This document shows, piece after piece, positions 1 through 7,961 of a DNA stretch of 52,032 nt. The stretch is from positions 1 to 52,032 of the forward strand of contig JAXMAR010000050.1 in the NCBI GenBank assembly GCA_046350295.1. The letters run 5' to 3'. Numbering within the stretch: position 1 is the first letter of the stretch; each line of letters starts with the position of its first letter. The DNA is from JAXMAR01 sp046350295. Its GTDB lineage: Bacteria > Planctomycetota > Planctomycetia > Gemmatales > Gemmataceae. A program made the translations under genes and the position numbers. Under the pieces are notes generated by a model that was not told the origin of the DNA, did no database searches, and was given only the letters and a program-made list of their open reading frames with translations.

Positions 1-589
1 ACAGCAGCCGCCGCGCCTCACCGAGTGAATACGTGCGCAGATGGTGCGGCAGTCCCAGGCAGCGGCCAAGGAACTCCGTGTAGGAGAAGCGGTTGGGCAG
101 GCAGCAGATGATGAAATGCCCCTCCGGCTTGAGGACGCGGTAGACCTCCTGCAGCGAGAGGGCGTCGTTGGGGACGTGCTCCAGGACGCCGTCGCCGATC
201 ACCGTGTCGAAGTGGTCATCCGGATACGGCAGCCGGTAGTGGTGGTCGAGCGGGCGATACGCCAGGCCGGAGAAGCCGTGAAAGACGGGGAAGGTCCCGG
301 CGGGAAAGACATCGCAGGCGTGTAGCTCGAGGTCGTTCAGTTCGGGGCGCCGCGCGTCCGGACTCGCGGCCAGCAGGGTCAGGATGGCGCAATCGGGCGC
401 GTGCATGCAGCCCCAATCGAGAACGCGGCCGCGAACGTAAGGCAGGTAGCGGCGGACGGCGCTCACCTGGCGATCGAGGCCGTTGCTGGTGGCGGAATGG
501 GCGCGGAGGTAGGCGGCCAGCTCCGCGTCGCCATTCAGAGCGGCCAATTCCTGCTGGTAGAGGCCGCGCAACGATGCGAGGACGTCCAT
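1..589 (-). CDS. SAM-dependent methyltransferase, C-terminus cut by window edge
   Basis: The open frame runs without a stop from an ATG at 589 off the left edge, giving 196 visible residues. A class I S-adenosylmethionine methyltransferase core is visible. A glycine motif VLDWGC lies near residue 56. An acidic strand end, LELHACDVF, lies near residue 87. The typical motif FDTVIGDGVLEHV is followed by EVYRVLKPEGHFIIC, the strand 4 to strand 5 segment of Methyltransf_11 proteins. There is no signal peptide, so it is probably cytosolic. The methyl acceptor cannot be told from the sequence. The upstream 270 bases up to the divergent gene at 860 hold no other gene. Confidence in the fold is high; the specific role is unknown. 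Confidence 0.85.
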   Translation of the reverse strand, partial: MDVLASLRGLYQQELAALNGDAELAAYLRAHSATSNGLDRQVSAVRRYLPYVRGRVLDWGCMHAPDCAILTLLAASPDARRPELNDLELHACDVFPAGTFPVFHGFSGLAYRPLDHHYRLPYPDDHFDTVIGDGVLEHVPNDALSLQEVYRVLKPEGHFIICCLPNRFSYTEFLGRCLGLPHHLRTYSLGEARRLL

Positions 590-794
590 GTCGCCTCGGT
601 GGTGAAACAGGGGCTTCGGGGGGACTGTAGCAGGAGTGCGAACGGCGGGTCAAGGGGGCGGGCGTCGCGTTCGTAGTCCCCTCACCATTCACAGCATAGT
701 CGACGCCCTATTCCCGCGACATCCGTCCGTCGCGGCGCATGAGCGATGATGGAACGCGAGGTAACGATCCCTGCGCAAGAGCGCCTCCTTTGCC

Positions 795-838
795 GCGTTC
801 CATTCTTGGAACGCTTATGACCGATGTCCCGGTCATAA
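795..838. promoter_or_regulatory. Two adjacent perfect inverted repeats upstream of a small secreted protein gene
   Basis: Positions 795-802 and 807-814 form 8-bp arms (GCGTTCCA / TGGAACGC) around a 4-base loop. Positions 815-823 and 830-838 form 9-bp arms (TTATGACCG / CGGTCATAA) around a 6-base loop. The two palindromes abut and end 22 bases before the ATG at 860, just upstream of its AAGGAGG ribosome site. An operator, a pair of regulator sites or an RNA structure in the leader are all possible. The binding factor is unknown. Confidence 0.5.
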
Positions 839-859
839 CGGAACAAGAAGGAGGCATCT

Positions 860-1120
860 ATGAAGGTCTACTCGATGATCGCCGTCGCGCTTCTGGCGGG
901 CGGCGCAACAGTGATGGCGCCGGCGGAAAGCGGCGCCAGCCCGCCGCGGCCGGCCCATGTCCGGGTCATGCCGGGGCGCGGGGCGCAACACCGGCACGAG
1001 ACGGCGCGGCGCGTGCATCGCACGCGCGTTCATCGTTCGCGCAACGGACACGTGCGGCATCGCGGCGGCGGCGCCTATGTCTACCGGCATGGCTGCGTCG
1101 TGCGTCATCCGCGCCGTTGA
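860..1120 (+). CDS. Small secreted Arg/His-rich basic protein
   Basis: This 86-residue protein starts with a clear signal peptide (MKVYSMIAVALLAGGATVMA). The mature part is very rich in arginine, histidine and glycine and ends in GGGAYVYRHGCVVRHPRR. The start is fixed by a strong AAGGAGG site 6 bases upstream. No enzyme motif is visible. The basic His-rich composition could suit metal, nucleic-acid or envelope-polymer binding, but that is a guess. Two tandem inverted repeats lie directly upstream. It has a composition and architecture (signal peptide, R/H/G-rich, single C-terminal Cys) that recalls the secreted proteins at 12180 and 12976, though without their WWPG motif. Confidence 0.7.
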   Translation: MKVYSMIAVALLAGGATVMAPAESGASPPRPAHVRVMPGRGAQHRHETARRVHRTRVHRSRNGHVRHRGGGAYVYRHGCVVRHPRR

Positions 1121-1354
1121 GTAATCGGCGCCCGCGTGCCCGGGCGGGCCGCTGTGGGGGCGGCGAGCGCCGGGGCACGCGGCCGGATCATCCAGCAGCT
1201 TTGCCACATCCGCCCAGAAGGAGTTCTGGCTTGCAGTAATTGCGAAGAGTTTTCAAAAAGGCGGACCGTTGTCACGCAGCGCTCGCCGGCGTTGTCGAAA
1301 TCGGTTGTTCGATCCGTTCATAAAACAACGATCAATAACCACCGAGGAACCGAC

Positions 1355-2155
1355 ATGTTGAATCATCGCTCGGCAGCACTGCTGATCCTGATCACGCTGG
1401 TTGCAAACGTCCCGGCGGAGGATCCAAAGCCGAAAGCCGTTCCGAGGTGGAAGCTTACCAACTTCAAGGCGACGCTGCGAAAAGACCCGGTCCTCATCTT
1501 CGAGCGGTCCACCTACGTTCGCTATCAAGCGGCGCCGTTCATCGCCAACGCGACGCTGACGGTGGCGCCGCCGAAGGATCAAACGATCTTGTTCGGTTTC
1601 ATCCAGCAGGTGGACGCCGTTGAAAACCGGCAGAGTTACAGCAAGGCGGACACGCTGTTCGAGCACAAGAAGTTCCCGGTCAGCGATGCCGCATCCAGCA
1701 AGCTGGCGCCGTGGTACACCATCGACACCGGCCGAGCGATCGTCAACGGCGGCCGCTCGGTAACCGTGACGCTCGAGATGGACGACAGCATCGCCGGCAA
1801 CGTCTCCTGGACCGAACCGACGCCGCCCAAAGTAGAGGCCCGCAAGTTCGCCGACCTGCGGCACATCAAGCGCGATCAGAAATTCACCGCCTGGCTGGTT
1901 GCCATGCGCGAGTCGGACAAGAAAATCGCCGTCTTGAGAAAAGTCAGCTGGCGGATGGAGGTGGATATTACCGTCGATCCCATGCAACCCATCGGATCGC
2001 GCTGCAAAGTCAACCCGGTTCCGAACCACGCGCCCGAAATCAGCGATGGCAAAGGCGAATCCATTCCGACCCAGGCCCTGGAAGGCCCGACCGCCAACGA
2101 AGGCCAGGAACTCTGGTGGCGCCCTGCGAGCGGCGAGCCGGTGAAGTTGCGGTGA
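1355..2155 (+). CDS. Secreted hypothetical protein
   Basis: The protein is 266 residues from the ATG at 1355, which follows a GAGGAAC ribosome-site-like sequence. The frame is open further upstream, but residues before this ATG are not preceded by a plausible start and the first 21 residues here form a signal peptide (LNHRSAALLILITLVANVPA). The mature protein is mainly beta-like, with alternating hydrophobic stretches and many charged residues, and has no recognised domain. Segments such as ATLTVAPPKDQTILFGFIQQ and WRMEVDITVDP suggest a beta-sandwich. It is likely exported to the periplasm or the cell surface. Function is unknown. Confidence 0.75.
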   Translation: MLNHRSAALLILITLVANVPAEDPKPKAVPRWKLTNFKATLRKDPVLIFERSTYVRYQAAPFIANATLTVAPPKDQTILFGFIQQVDAVENRQSYSKADTLFEHKKFPVSDAASSKLAPWYTIDTGRAIVNGGRSVTVTLEMDDSIAGNVSWTEPTPPKVEARKFADLRHIKRDQKFTAWLVAMRESDKKIAVLRKVSWRMEVDITVDPMQPIGSRCKVNPVPNHAPEISDGKGESIPTQALEGPTANEGQELWWRPASGEPVKLR

Positions 2156-2219
2156 GGAGGACGTGCCGAGGACCTACGCCGCTGGAAGTATGGGTTAGAA
2201 TAGCATGAGGAGTATGACC

Positions 2220-2435
2220 ATGAAGACCATCGCTGAGAGTACCGGCATGGATCCCGCCCTCAAGGCCGAGATGCAGGAGGCGTGCGCACGCATCGCCAAG
2301 GGCATCCTGCCGACAATGGAGGAGCGCAAAGCGGCGGCCGCGCGGGTCGATCGCATGCGGGAGCAAAACGCCAAGCTGTTCGGGGTTCAGGATGTCACTC
2401 TGGACGCCGTTCGTGAATCCCGTAACGGGCAATGA
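2220..2435 (+). CDS. Antitoxin-like small protein of a broken PIN toxin module
   Basis: This is a 71-residue, charged, helical protein (MKTIAESTGMDPALKAEM...RESRNGQ). The ATG at 2220 is preferred because GAGGAG lies 7 bases before it; ATGs at 2205 and 2214 are also in frame. A TAGAAT -10-like box at 2196-2201 sits just upstream. The stop codon overlaps by ATGA the start of a VapC-like PIN reading frame, the usual layout of a type II toxin-antitoxin operon with the antitoxin first. The toxin is reduced to 13 codons here, so this gene is an orphan antitoxin or a relic. The antitoxin role is inferred from layout and composition. Confidence 0.65.
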   Translation: MKTIAESTGMDPALKAEMQEACARIAKGILPTMEERKAAAARVDRMREQNAKLFGVQDVTLDAVRESRNGQ

Positions 2436-2473
2436 AATACGTCATCGACACCTCGGTAGACATCAAGACGTAG
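2432..2473 (+). pseudogene. Truncated PIN-domain (VapC-like) toxin stub
   Basis: Starting at the ATGA overlap with the preceding gene, the frame reads MKYVIDTSVDIKT and then stops. MKYVIDTSVxIK is the standard first strand of VapC-type PIN ribonucleases, including the first catalytic aspartate. A full protein would have about 130 residues. The next 22 bases run straight into the end of the convergent WD40 gene, so the rest of the toxin is gone. The call is firm on the motif but the fragment is very short. Confidence 0.6.
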
Positions 2474-2495
2474 CCTCCCTCACGCCGGTCCCTCA

Positions 2496-5165
2496 TCACT
2501 TGCCGTCGTCGGCGCAGGATTTCTCCTTGGTCAAGCGGCGTAGGGCCAAGCCGGCCTCGCGAGTCACAGTTGATTCGGGCGCTCCGGTGGAAAGTGCGGC
2601 GAGGAGGGATCGTGCCGGCGGTGTGGCGATATTTTCCAGCGCCTCGATGGCCCGCAGTTCGGCGAGGCAGTGCGGGATTGCGTCCGGGTTGTCCAATCGG
2701 CTCAAGAGGCTCTCGATGCGGCGTTGCTCTTCCAGGGGCGCCCTTTTTGTCGCGAGGCGAGCGCGGAGCGCAGGGACGGCCAACTCACCAAACTTCGCAA
2801 TCTCGAGTGACGCGGCTTCACGCTCCCGGAAGACATCGCTCCCGAGGTGGTCGATGAGGGTTTTCACACGGCCGGGATCGGCGCTGGCGATCGGTCGCAG
2901 GCGTGCGCGGAGTAGGAGCACGGCCTCCTCAGGCGCGCGGGCCAGCGCCCAGATCGCTTGCTCGGCGACGGCGGCGTCGCGGTCGCCGAGGGTTTGCCAG
3001 ATCTTGTCGGCGCCGGCGGCCAAGGCCACGGGAGGCAGGCCGCTCAGGGACCGCTTCAGGTCCCAGATCAGGATGGAAGTGTCTTCGCAGGCGGTGGCGA
3101 GGGCCTGGCTATCGGGCGAGAAGGAGAAGTAGTGGATGTCGCTGGGAGCGTGAATCCGGCCGCGCGGGCTGCCGGTCGCCGTCTCGTAGAGAAAGACGTC
3201 GGGACGGCCTTGCTCCTGGGTGGCAAGTAGGCGGCCGTCTGGAGAGAGACGGCATTCCCAAGCCCGGGCGTTGATGGGGTCTTTGCGCTGGAGGCTGAAC
3301 CGGGGCGTGCGCCGAAGCCCTGAATGGTCCCACACCGAGAATTCAACGCGGCCCGGCGGATCATCGATGCGGGCAGCGAGGATCAGTGAGGACTCCGGAA
3401 CGCTTTGATAGATCCAACTGGGCGCTGCGTTGTCATTGTCGAAGCGCGGGCTGGGAAAGCCAATGAAGGATTCACCCTCGGGGGCATCACATCGGACGAC
3501 GGCCAGGCGTCCATCGGCAGCCAGGTAGCCGAAGACGCTGGCGTCGGCGGACATCCAATTCGCTCGAAGCTTGCCCGGAAACACCTCCCTTGGCGCGAAG
3601 CGACGCCGGCCGATCTCGCGGCCGTTGTAGCTATTGAACCAGCGAAGGAGAGGCGCGACTTCGTCATTGGTCGCGATCAGAACGCGGGCTCCATCGGGGC
3701 TGATGGAGCCATCGTCCTTCCAGGTTACCTCGACGCCCTTCAGTCGGGAGAGCATGCGGCCGGTAGCCAGGTCGTGGACGGTGATGGCGCCGTCACGATG
3801 GCAGAAGCAAAGTTGGCCGGTGGCGTCGTAGCCGCAAGGAGAGTACCCGGCGCCGCCTTTGGGGAGGGGAGGAAAACGCTCGACGGCAACCCCCTTGGCC
3901 GTGTCCCAGAGGAGGGCACGGCCGGTGTCCCATTCACGGGAGAGCAAGCGGCCGTCGGGGCGCCAGTCGAGGCGTGGCGCCGAAGTGAAGTCGGGGTCGG
4001 GGCGCGCCGGCTTGAGGTTTCCGTCGTAGACGAAGAGGCGGGAACCCTGCGCGACGACGATCCGGGCGCCATCGCGGGAGAAGGCCGGCCCAGAGCAGCG
4101 TTCCCATTCGGCAAGGCGGGCGCCGGTCGCCCGGTCGCGGCACGTCATGGCCCGTTCGTCTTGCGTGAAGAGAAGCCGACGATCGGGCGAGACGTGCACG
4201 CTGAGGAGATCTGTTGGGTCTTCCGGCACTCTCGAACCGATCATGACGCGTTCGTAGGTGGGAAAGCGAAACTGCTCCGCCCCATCGTCGAGGTTAAAAA
4301 CGATGTTTTCCCACAAGGACCATTCCATCGATTGATAGAGACGCCTCTCGGTTTGGAGCAAGAACGTCTTGCCGTCGTCGAGAAGACGGATGTTTGCCGG
4401 CCGAAAGGGGAGTTTCTTGATTTCGCGCGTCAGGCGGCCGCTGACGGTGTCGTAGAGCTTGATGACAGGGCGCTTGTCCGCCTCGGAGGGACGGGGACAG
4501 AGCAGGTATGCGAAACAATCACCGGAAGGCGCGATCGCCAGGCGCGCGGTGTCTTCATTGAAGATGAGGCGAAAGCGGGCGTTATGGATCTTGGTGGCGT
4601 GTTTCTCTTCGTCGCGCACCAGCGTTCCTGTTCTTGTATCGAACAGCCGAAAACTGCCCCCGCTCGCAACGAGGAGAAGCCGGTCGGCATCGAGGAAGCG
4701 CAATGTCGTTCCACTTGCCTTGGCGGCCCAGAGCCTCTTCCCTGTTCGTGCGTCCCAGACGTTCACTTCCCGGCCGCCGACAGAATAGTCGGTGTCGACC
4801 CCGGCGAGGAGACAGCCGTCTGTCGAAAACGCGAGGGCGGCGAGCGATTGGTCAACGTCGATCTTTCGTACGATCCCGCCCGTCTTCACATTCCAGAGGA
4901 AGACAGAAGATGGCCTATTCTCGTCGGTCGCGTGACGGTCAGGGGATGGCCGGTAGCCGCCGGTAGCGATCGTCTCACCGTCCGGAGACAACGCCACGGT
5001 GCCGATGGAGGAGGGCTGCGCGAAATGGAGGTCGCCCAGGCGGGCAATGGCGCCGTCGGGCAAGCCAAAGCCGTGAGCGTCGAGGCGCGGCTTCGCGGGT
5101 GGATCGGCGAGGCAGGGCGCCGTGAAGACGGCGAGGGTAAGAATGGCGTAGAGACGGCTGGCCAT
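2496..5165 (-). CDS. Secreted WD40-repeat protein with C-terminal HEAT-like region
   Basis: The protein is 889 residues from the ATG at 5165, which has AGGAGG 7 bases upstream and starts a signal peptide (MASRLYAILTLAVFTAPCLA). The frame stays open 28 codons further upstream, but without a comparable start. Many degenerate WD40 blades follow, for example TVALSPDGETIATGGY near the N-terminus and FSPDSQALATACEDTSILIWDL near residue 740. The last roughly 150 residues carry a HEAT-like segment (LGSDVFREREAASLEIAKFG, AVPALRARL). This WD40 plus HEAT layout is frequent in planctomycetes. It probably acts as a scaffold in the periplasm or cell surface. No catalytic motif is seen. Confidence 0.85.
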   Translation of the reverse strand: MASRLYAILTLAVFTAPCLADPPAKPRLDAHGFGLPDGAIARLGDLHFAQPSSIGTVALSPDGETIATGGYRPSPDRHATDENRPSSVFLWNVKTGGIVRKIDVDQSLAALAFSTDGCLLAGVDTDYSVGGREVNVWDARTGKRLWAAKASGTTLRFLDADRLLLVASGGSFRLFDTRTGTLVRDEEKHATKIHNARFRLIFNEDTARLAIAPSGDCFAYLLCPRPSEADKRPVIKLYDTVSGRLTREIKKLPFRPANIRLLDDGKTFLLQTERRLYQSMEWSLWENIVFNLDDGAEQFRFPTYERVMIGSRVPEDPTDLLSVHVSPDRRLLFTQDERAMTCRDRATGARLAEWERCSGPAFSRDGARIVVAQGSRLFVYDGNLKPARPDPDFTSAPRLDWRPDGRLLSREWDTGRALLWDTAKGVAVERFPPLPKGGAGYSPCGYDATGQLCFCHRDGAITVHDLATGRMLSRLKGVEVTWKDDGSISPDGARVLIATNDEVAPLLRWFNSYNGREIGRRRFAPREVFPGKLRANWMSADASVFGYLAADGRLAVVRCDAPEGESFIGFPSPRFDNDNAAPSWIYQSVPESSLILAARIDDPPGRVEFSVWDHSGLRRTPRFSLQRKDPINARAWECRLSPDGRLLATQEQGRPDVFLYETATGSPRGRIHAPSDIHYFSFSPDSQALATACEDTSILIWDLKRSLSGLPPVALAAGADKIWQTLGDRDAAVAEQAIWALARAPEEAVLLLRARLRPIASADPGRVKTLIDHLGSDVFREREAASLEIAKFGELAVPALRARLATKRAPLEEQRRIESLLSRLDNPDAIPHCLAELRAIEALENIATPPARSLLAALSTGAPESTVTREAGLALRRLTKEKSCADDGK

Positions 5166-5337
5166 GCGACCGTCCTCCTGACGTAGCGGCATGGTAGCAA
5201 GAATGAGATGGCGGCGAGAGGCCGAAATGGGTTGCAGATCGGGCGCCACGAATTAAGCGAAAGTTGTATGGGGATTTGCGTCAGCGAGGGCGAAATGATT
5301 GCAGAGCAGGGGTGGGGGTATGCAATGCAATGGATTC

Positions 5338-5793
5338 CTAATCCCAGACGTAGCGCTCATCCCATTCGAGTCCGTATTTGCGAAGGAGGTGGCGGAACTC
5401 GTCCTGGAAGGAGACGGTCTGGTGGTGCTGTTCTTGATTGGCGATGTAGACGCGGACGGGCTCGGCATGGCTGGGGCTGACGGAGAAGGCGCCGTAGCCG
5501 TTCTGCCAGTGGAAGTCGGCCAGGTCGGGAACTTGGGCTTTGACCCATGGAGTGGATTCGCGTTTCAGCTCTTTGATCAAATGAGCGATCGTGACCGTGC
5601 GGCCGAGCCGGCAGAGGATGTGGACGTGGTCGGCGACGCCGCCGACGCGGAGGACGGGGCAATCGAGTTGGTTGCATTTGCCGCCGAGGATCTTGTGGGT
5701 TTCTTCGCGGATGACAGGATCGTGAAGCCAGGGATGGCGGTTCTTCGTGGAGAAGACGATGTGGACGTAGATTTGGGCGAGGGATTGGGGCAT
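5338..5793 (-). CDS. REP-associated / IS200-like Y1 transposase (RAYT)
   Basis: This 151-residue protein belongs to the Y1 HUH single-strand transposase family. It starts MPQSLAQIYVHIVFSTKNR, typical of the family, and has the HUH metal motif in DHVHILC near residue 65. The tyrosine in VRVYIANQEQHH near residue 122 is the likely nucleophile. Length fits IS200/RAYT proteins. The frame is open upstream to 6072, but that part is translated repeat sequence, so the ATG at 5793 is chosen. Just upstream lie three composite palindromic elements (5855-6347), which are plausible substrates. RAYTs cut and join single-stranded DNA at such hairpins. It looks intact. Confidence 0.9.
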   Translation of the reverse strand: MPQSLAQIYVHIVFSTKNRHPWLHDPVIREETHKILGGKCNQLDCPVLRVGGVADHVHILCRLGRTVTIAHLIKELKRESTPWVKAQVPDLADFHWQNGYGAFSVSPSHAEPVRVYIANQEQHHQTVSFQDEFRHLLRKYGLEWDERYVWD

Positions 5794-5854
5794 GGGAGGT
5801 CTCGGTTGGAAGCTTCGTGGACCTTGATCATGGAGGATGGATGACGTTGAAACA

Positions 5855-5941
5855 ACCCCTTCGGGGTAGAAATCGTCTGGCGTCGGTTTCCCCAGGGTGC
5901 GCTTCGCGACCCTGGGCTTTGGGCAGCAACCCCTTCGGGGT
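5855..5941. repeat. Composite palindromic element, copy A
   Basis: The element has a 13-bp palindrome ACCCCTTCGGGGT at 5855-5867, a 23-base gap, a hairpin with arms CCCAGGGT/ACCCTGGG at 5891-5916, a 12-base gap, and a second ACCCCTTCGGGGT at 5929-5941. The same order and spacing recur in copies B and C. The layout resembles a BIME built from REP sequences. Confidence 0.85.
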
Positions 5942-5985
5942 AGAAGAGTCGTGAGCGTCCAAGAGTCGACCGGGTCTAAGCGTCC

Positions 5986-6081
5986 GGGGCAAGCCTCGTG
6001 CGGGGCAAGCCTCGTGCGGGGCAAGCCTCGTGCGGGGCAAGCCTCGTGCGGGGCAAGCCTCGTGCGGGGCAAGCGTCGTGC
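5986..6081. repeat. 16-bp tandem repeat, six copies
   Basis: The unit GGGGCAAGCCTCGTGC is repeated head to tail six times. Five copies are identical and the sixth has one change (GTCGTGC); a diverged seventh begins at 6082. There are no spacers, so it is not a CRISPR. It sits between composite elements A and B. The 16-base unit shifts frame and encodes nothing. Confidence 0.95.
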
Positions 6082-6117
6082 GGGGCAACGTCCCGGGCAA
6101 GCGTCGTCCAGCGTTTA

Positions 6118-6202
6118 CTCCGAAGGAGTTGTTTCGCAAAGCCCAGGGTCGCGAAGCGCACCCTGGGAAAGGCGCGCGCGAGGATTGCTACCCCGAAGGG
6201 GT
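6118..6202. repeat. Composite palindromic element, copy B, inverted
   Basis: This copy reads in the opposite orientation to A and C: palindrome variant ACTCCGAAGGAGT at 6118-6130, an 11-base gap, a CCCAGGGT/ACCCTGGG hairpin at 6142-6167, a 22-base gap, then ACCCCGAAGGGGT at 6190-6202. The first palindrome carries a compensated base pair change, C-G to T-A type on both arms, which keeps the stem paired. Confidence 0.85.
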
Positions 6203-6255
6203 TGTTTCAACGTGGCAGTCATCGGCGGGGCTGGGCAGTGGACGACGGTGAAGCA

Positions 6256-6347
6256 ACCCCTTCGGGGTAGAGAATCCTGTCCGGCCGCGTCCCCAGGGTT
6301 TGCGCTCGCGCCAACCCTGGGCTCTGAGCAGCAACCCCCTTCGGGGT
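6256..6347. repeat. Composite palindromic element, copy C
   Basis: ACCCCTTCGGGGT at 6256-6268, a 23-base gap, a hairpin with arms CCCAGGGTT/AACCCTGGG at 6292-6321, a 12-base gap, then ACCCCCTTCGGGGT at 6334-6347. Orientation and spacing match copy A. It ends about 30 bases after the stop of the minus-strand DUF1501 gene and could also help to end its transcription. Confidence 0.85.
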
Positions 6348-6378
6348 AGAAGAAAGCGTCGCGATTTGGCCGTGGCCG

Positions 6379-7764
6379 TTACAGCAACTCCTCGATCACC
6401 GTCCCGCTCGGCAGCACCGGATGCGGCCTTCCCGCGCCGTCGGCGTAGGTCGTCGTGGTATTGATGCCGAGGTGCTGGTACATTGTCGCGAGGACGTCCC
6501 CCGGGGCCTTGGCGTTCGCTTTCGGGAAAGCGCCGCGGGAGTCGGATTCGCCGATGATGCGGCCGGGGCGGATGGGGCCGCCGGCGACGGCGGCGCTGAA
6601 GACGTTGGGGTAGTGGTCGCGGCCGGCGTCGTTGTTGACGCGGGGGGTGCGGCCGAACTCGCCCCAGGCGATGACCATGGTGTTTTCGAGGAGGCCGCGG
6701 GCTTCGAGGTCTTCGAGGAGGGCGGGGAAGGCCTGGTCCCAGCGCGGGAGGAAGCCGCGGCGGAGGGAGTCGAAGCCGAGGACGTGGGTGTCCCACCAGC
6801 GGAGGTCGACGGTGACGAGGCGGACGCCGGCTTCGACGAGGCGGCGGGCGAGCAGCATGCGCTGGGCCCAGTTGGGGGCGCCGCAGCGGTTGGCGGCGCC
6901 GGGGTCGAAGGCGGGCATGAAGCCGTAGCGTTCGCGGATGTGGCGGGGCTCGGCGTCGAGATCGAAGGCGTCGCGGGCGCGGGGTGAGGTGAGGATGTCC
7001 CAGGCTTGCTGCTGGAAGCGGTCGAGGGCCTCGAACTGGCCGGTGCGGTCCATGTCTCGGCGGAGGCCGTCGAAGCTGCGGAGGAGGCCGCGGCGATCGC
7101 CGACCTGCTCGACGGTGACGCCGGCTGGGAAGGAGAAGTTGGGCAGGCGGAAGGGGCCGGGGGCGGCGGGGTCGGCCTGGGTCTCGAACGGCTTGTGGGA
7201 GACGCCGAGGTAAGCGGAGTTCGTGCCGGGGACCATCCGCGGGATCATGACGTAGGCGGGGAGGTCGGGCGTGAGGTGGCCGAGCTGGCGGGAGACGACG
7301 GAGCCGCAGCTCGGGTACTGGTTCTCGTCCGGATTGGGGCCGCCGGGGTAGCCGGTGAAGCAGAGCTGATCGCCGGAGGAGTGGCCGGCGTCGTTATGGC
7401 TCAGGCTGCGGATGATGGACCACTTGTGCATGACGCGGGCGGAGCGCGGCAGCATGTCGCTGAGGAGGACGCCGGGGACGGAGGAGCGCATGACGCCGAA
7501 CTCGCCGCGGTATTCCTCGGGGGCGTCGGGCTTGGGGTCCCACATGTCGATGTGGCTGGGACCGCCGCGCATCCAGAGGATGATGACGTTGTTCTGGCGC
7601 GTGCGCGGCGTCGCGCCGGGAGCGGAGGCGCGGGCTTCGCTGCGAAGAATATCGGCGAGGGAGAGGCCGGCCGTGCCGAGGATGCCGGCCTTGACGAAGC
7701 TGCGGCGGGAGAGGGAGGCGGTGGCGAGGAGTTCGGGGCAGCCGCGTCGGTTGGTGGCGGGCAT
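6379..7764 (-). CDS. DUF1501 domain protein with Tat-type signal
   Basis: The protein is 461 residues from the ATG at 7764. A twin-arginine leader (LSRRSFVKAGILGTAGLSLA) shows export in folded form. The DUF1501 hallmarks follow: NNVIILWMRGGPSHIDMWDPKPDAPEEYRGEF near residue 55, MHKWSIIRSLSHNDAGHSSG, a central VIAWGEFGRTPRVNNDAGRDHYPNVF, and the C-terminal LGINTTTTYADGAGRPHPVL. The fold is related to sulfatases and alkaline phosphatases. In planctomycetes these genes often follow a PSD1 cytochrome gene and may act on sulfated or complex substrates. Here it stands alone, with a divergent neighbour upstream. The exact reaction is unknown. Confidence 0.9.
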   Translation of the reverse strand: MPATNRRGCPELLATASLSRRSFVKAGILGTAGLSLADILRSEARASAPGATPRTRQNNVIILWMRGGPSHIDMWDPKPDAPEEYRGEFGVMRSSVPGVLLSDMLPRSARVMHKWSIIRSLSHNDAGHSSGDQLCFTGYPGGPNPDENQYPSCGSVVSRQLGHLTPDLPAYVMIPRMVPGTNSAYLGVSHKPFETQADPAAPGPFRLPNFSFPAGVTVEQVGDRRGLLRSFDGLRRDMDRTGQFEALDRFQQQAWDILTSPRARDAFDLDAEPRHIRERYGFMPAFDPGAANRCGAPNWAQRMLLARRLVEAGVRLVTVDLRWWDTHVLGFDSLRRGFLPRWDQAFPALLEDLEARGLLENTMVIAWGEFGRTPRVNNDAGRDHYPNVFSAAVAGGPIRPGRIIGESDSRGAFPKANAKAPGDVLATMYQHLGINTTTTYADGAGRPHPVLPSGTVIEELL

Positions 7765-7961
7765 CGGGAAGCTCTCTGAACCCGGAAGAGAAGGAACGCC
7801 GGGAAGCGGGTGGGGCGAGGCCAGGACCCCCCTTGGCCTCGGATGCATTGTACGATATCGGCGGGGGTGGGGGGAAGATTCTTTTTGGATTGGGATTGCT
7901 TGGTAAGATGGGGACATGCGTCAGGGGTCAGCAAGGCGTTTTTTGCCGGGAGGAAGGGACG

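Noticed and set aside
1134..1180. Terminator hairpin after the basic secreted protein gene
   Set aside because: An 8-bp GC stem is possible (GCGTGCCC / GGGCACGC), but the loop is 31 bases and there is no T-run.
3405..5186. Open frame of 593 codons on the plus strand
   Set aside because: It is opposite the WD40 gene. No ribosome site or family motif is seen.
5986..6081. CRISPR-like array
   Set aside because: The 16-base units are directly adjacent with no spacers, and no cas gene is near.
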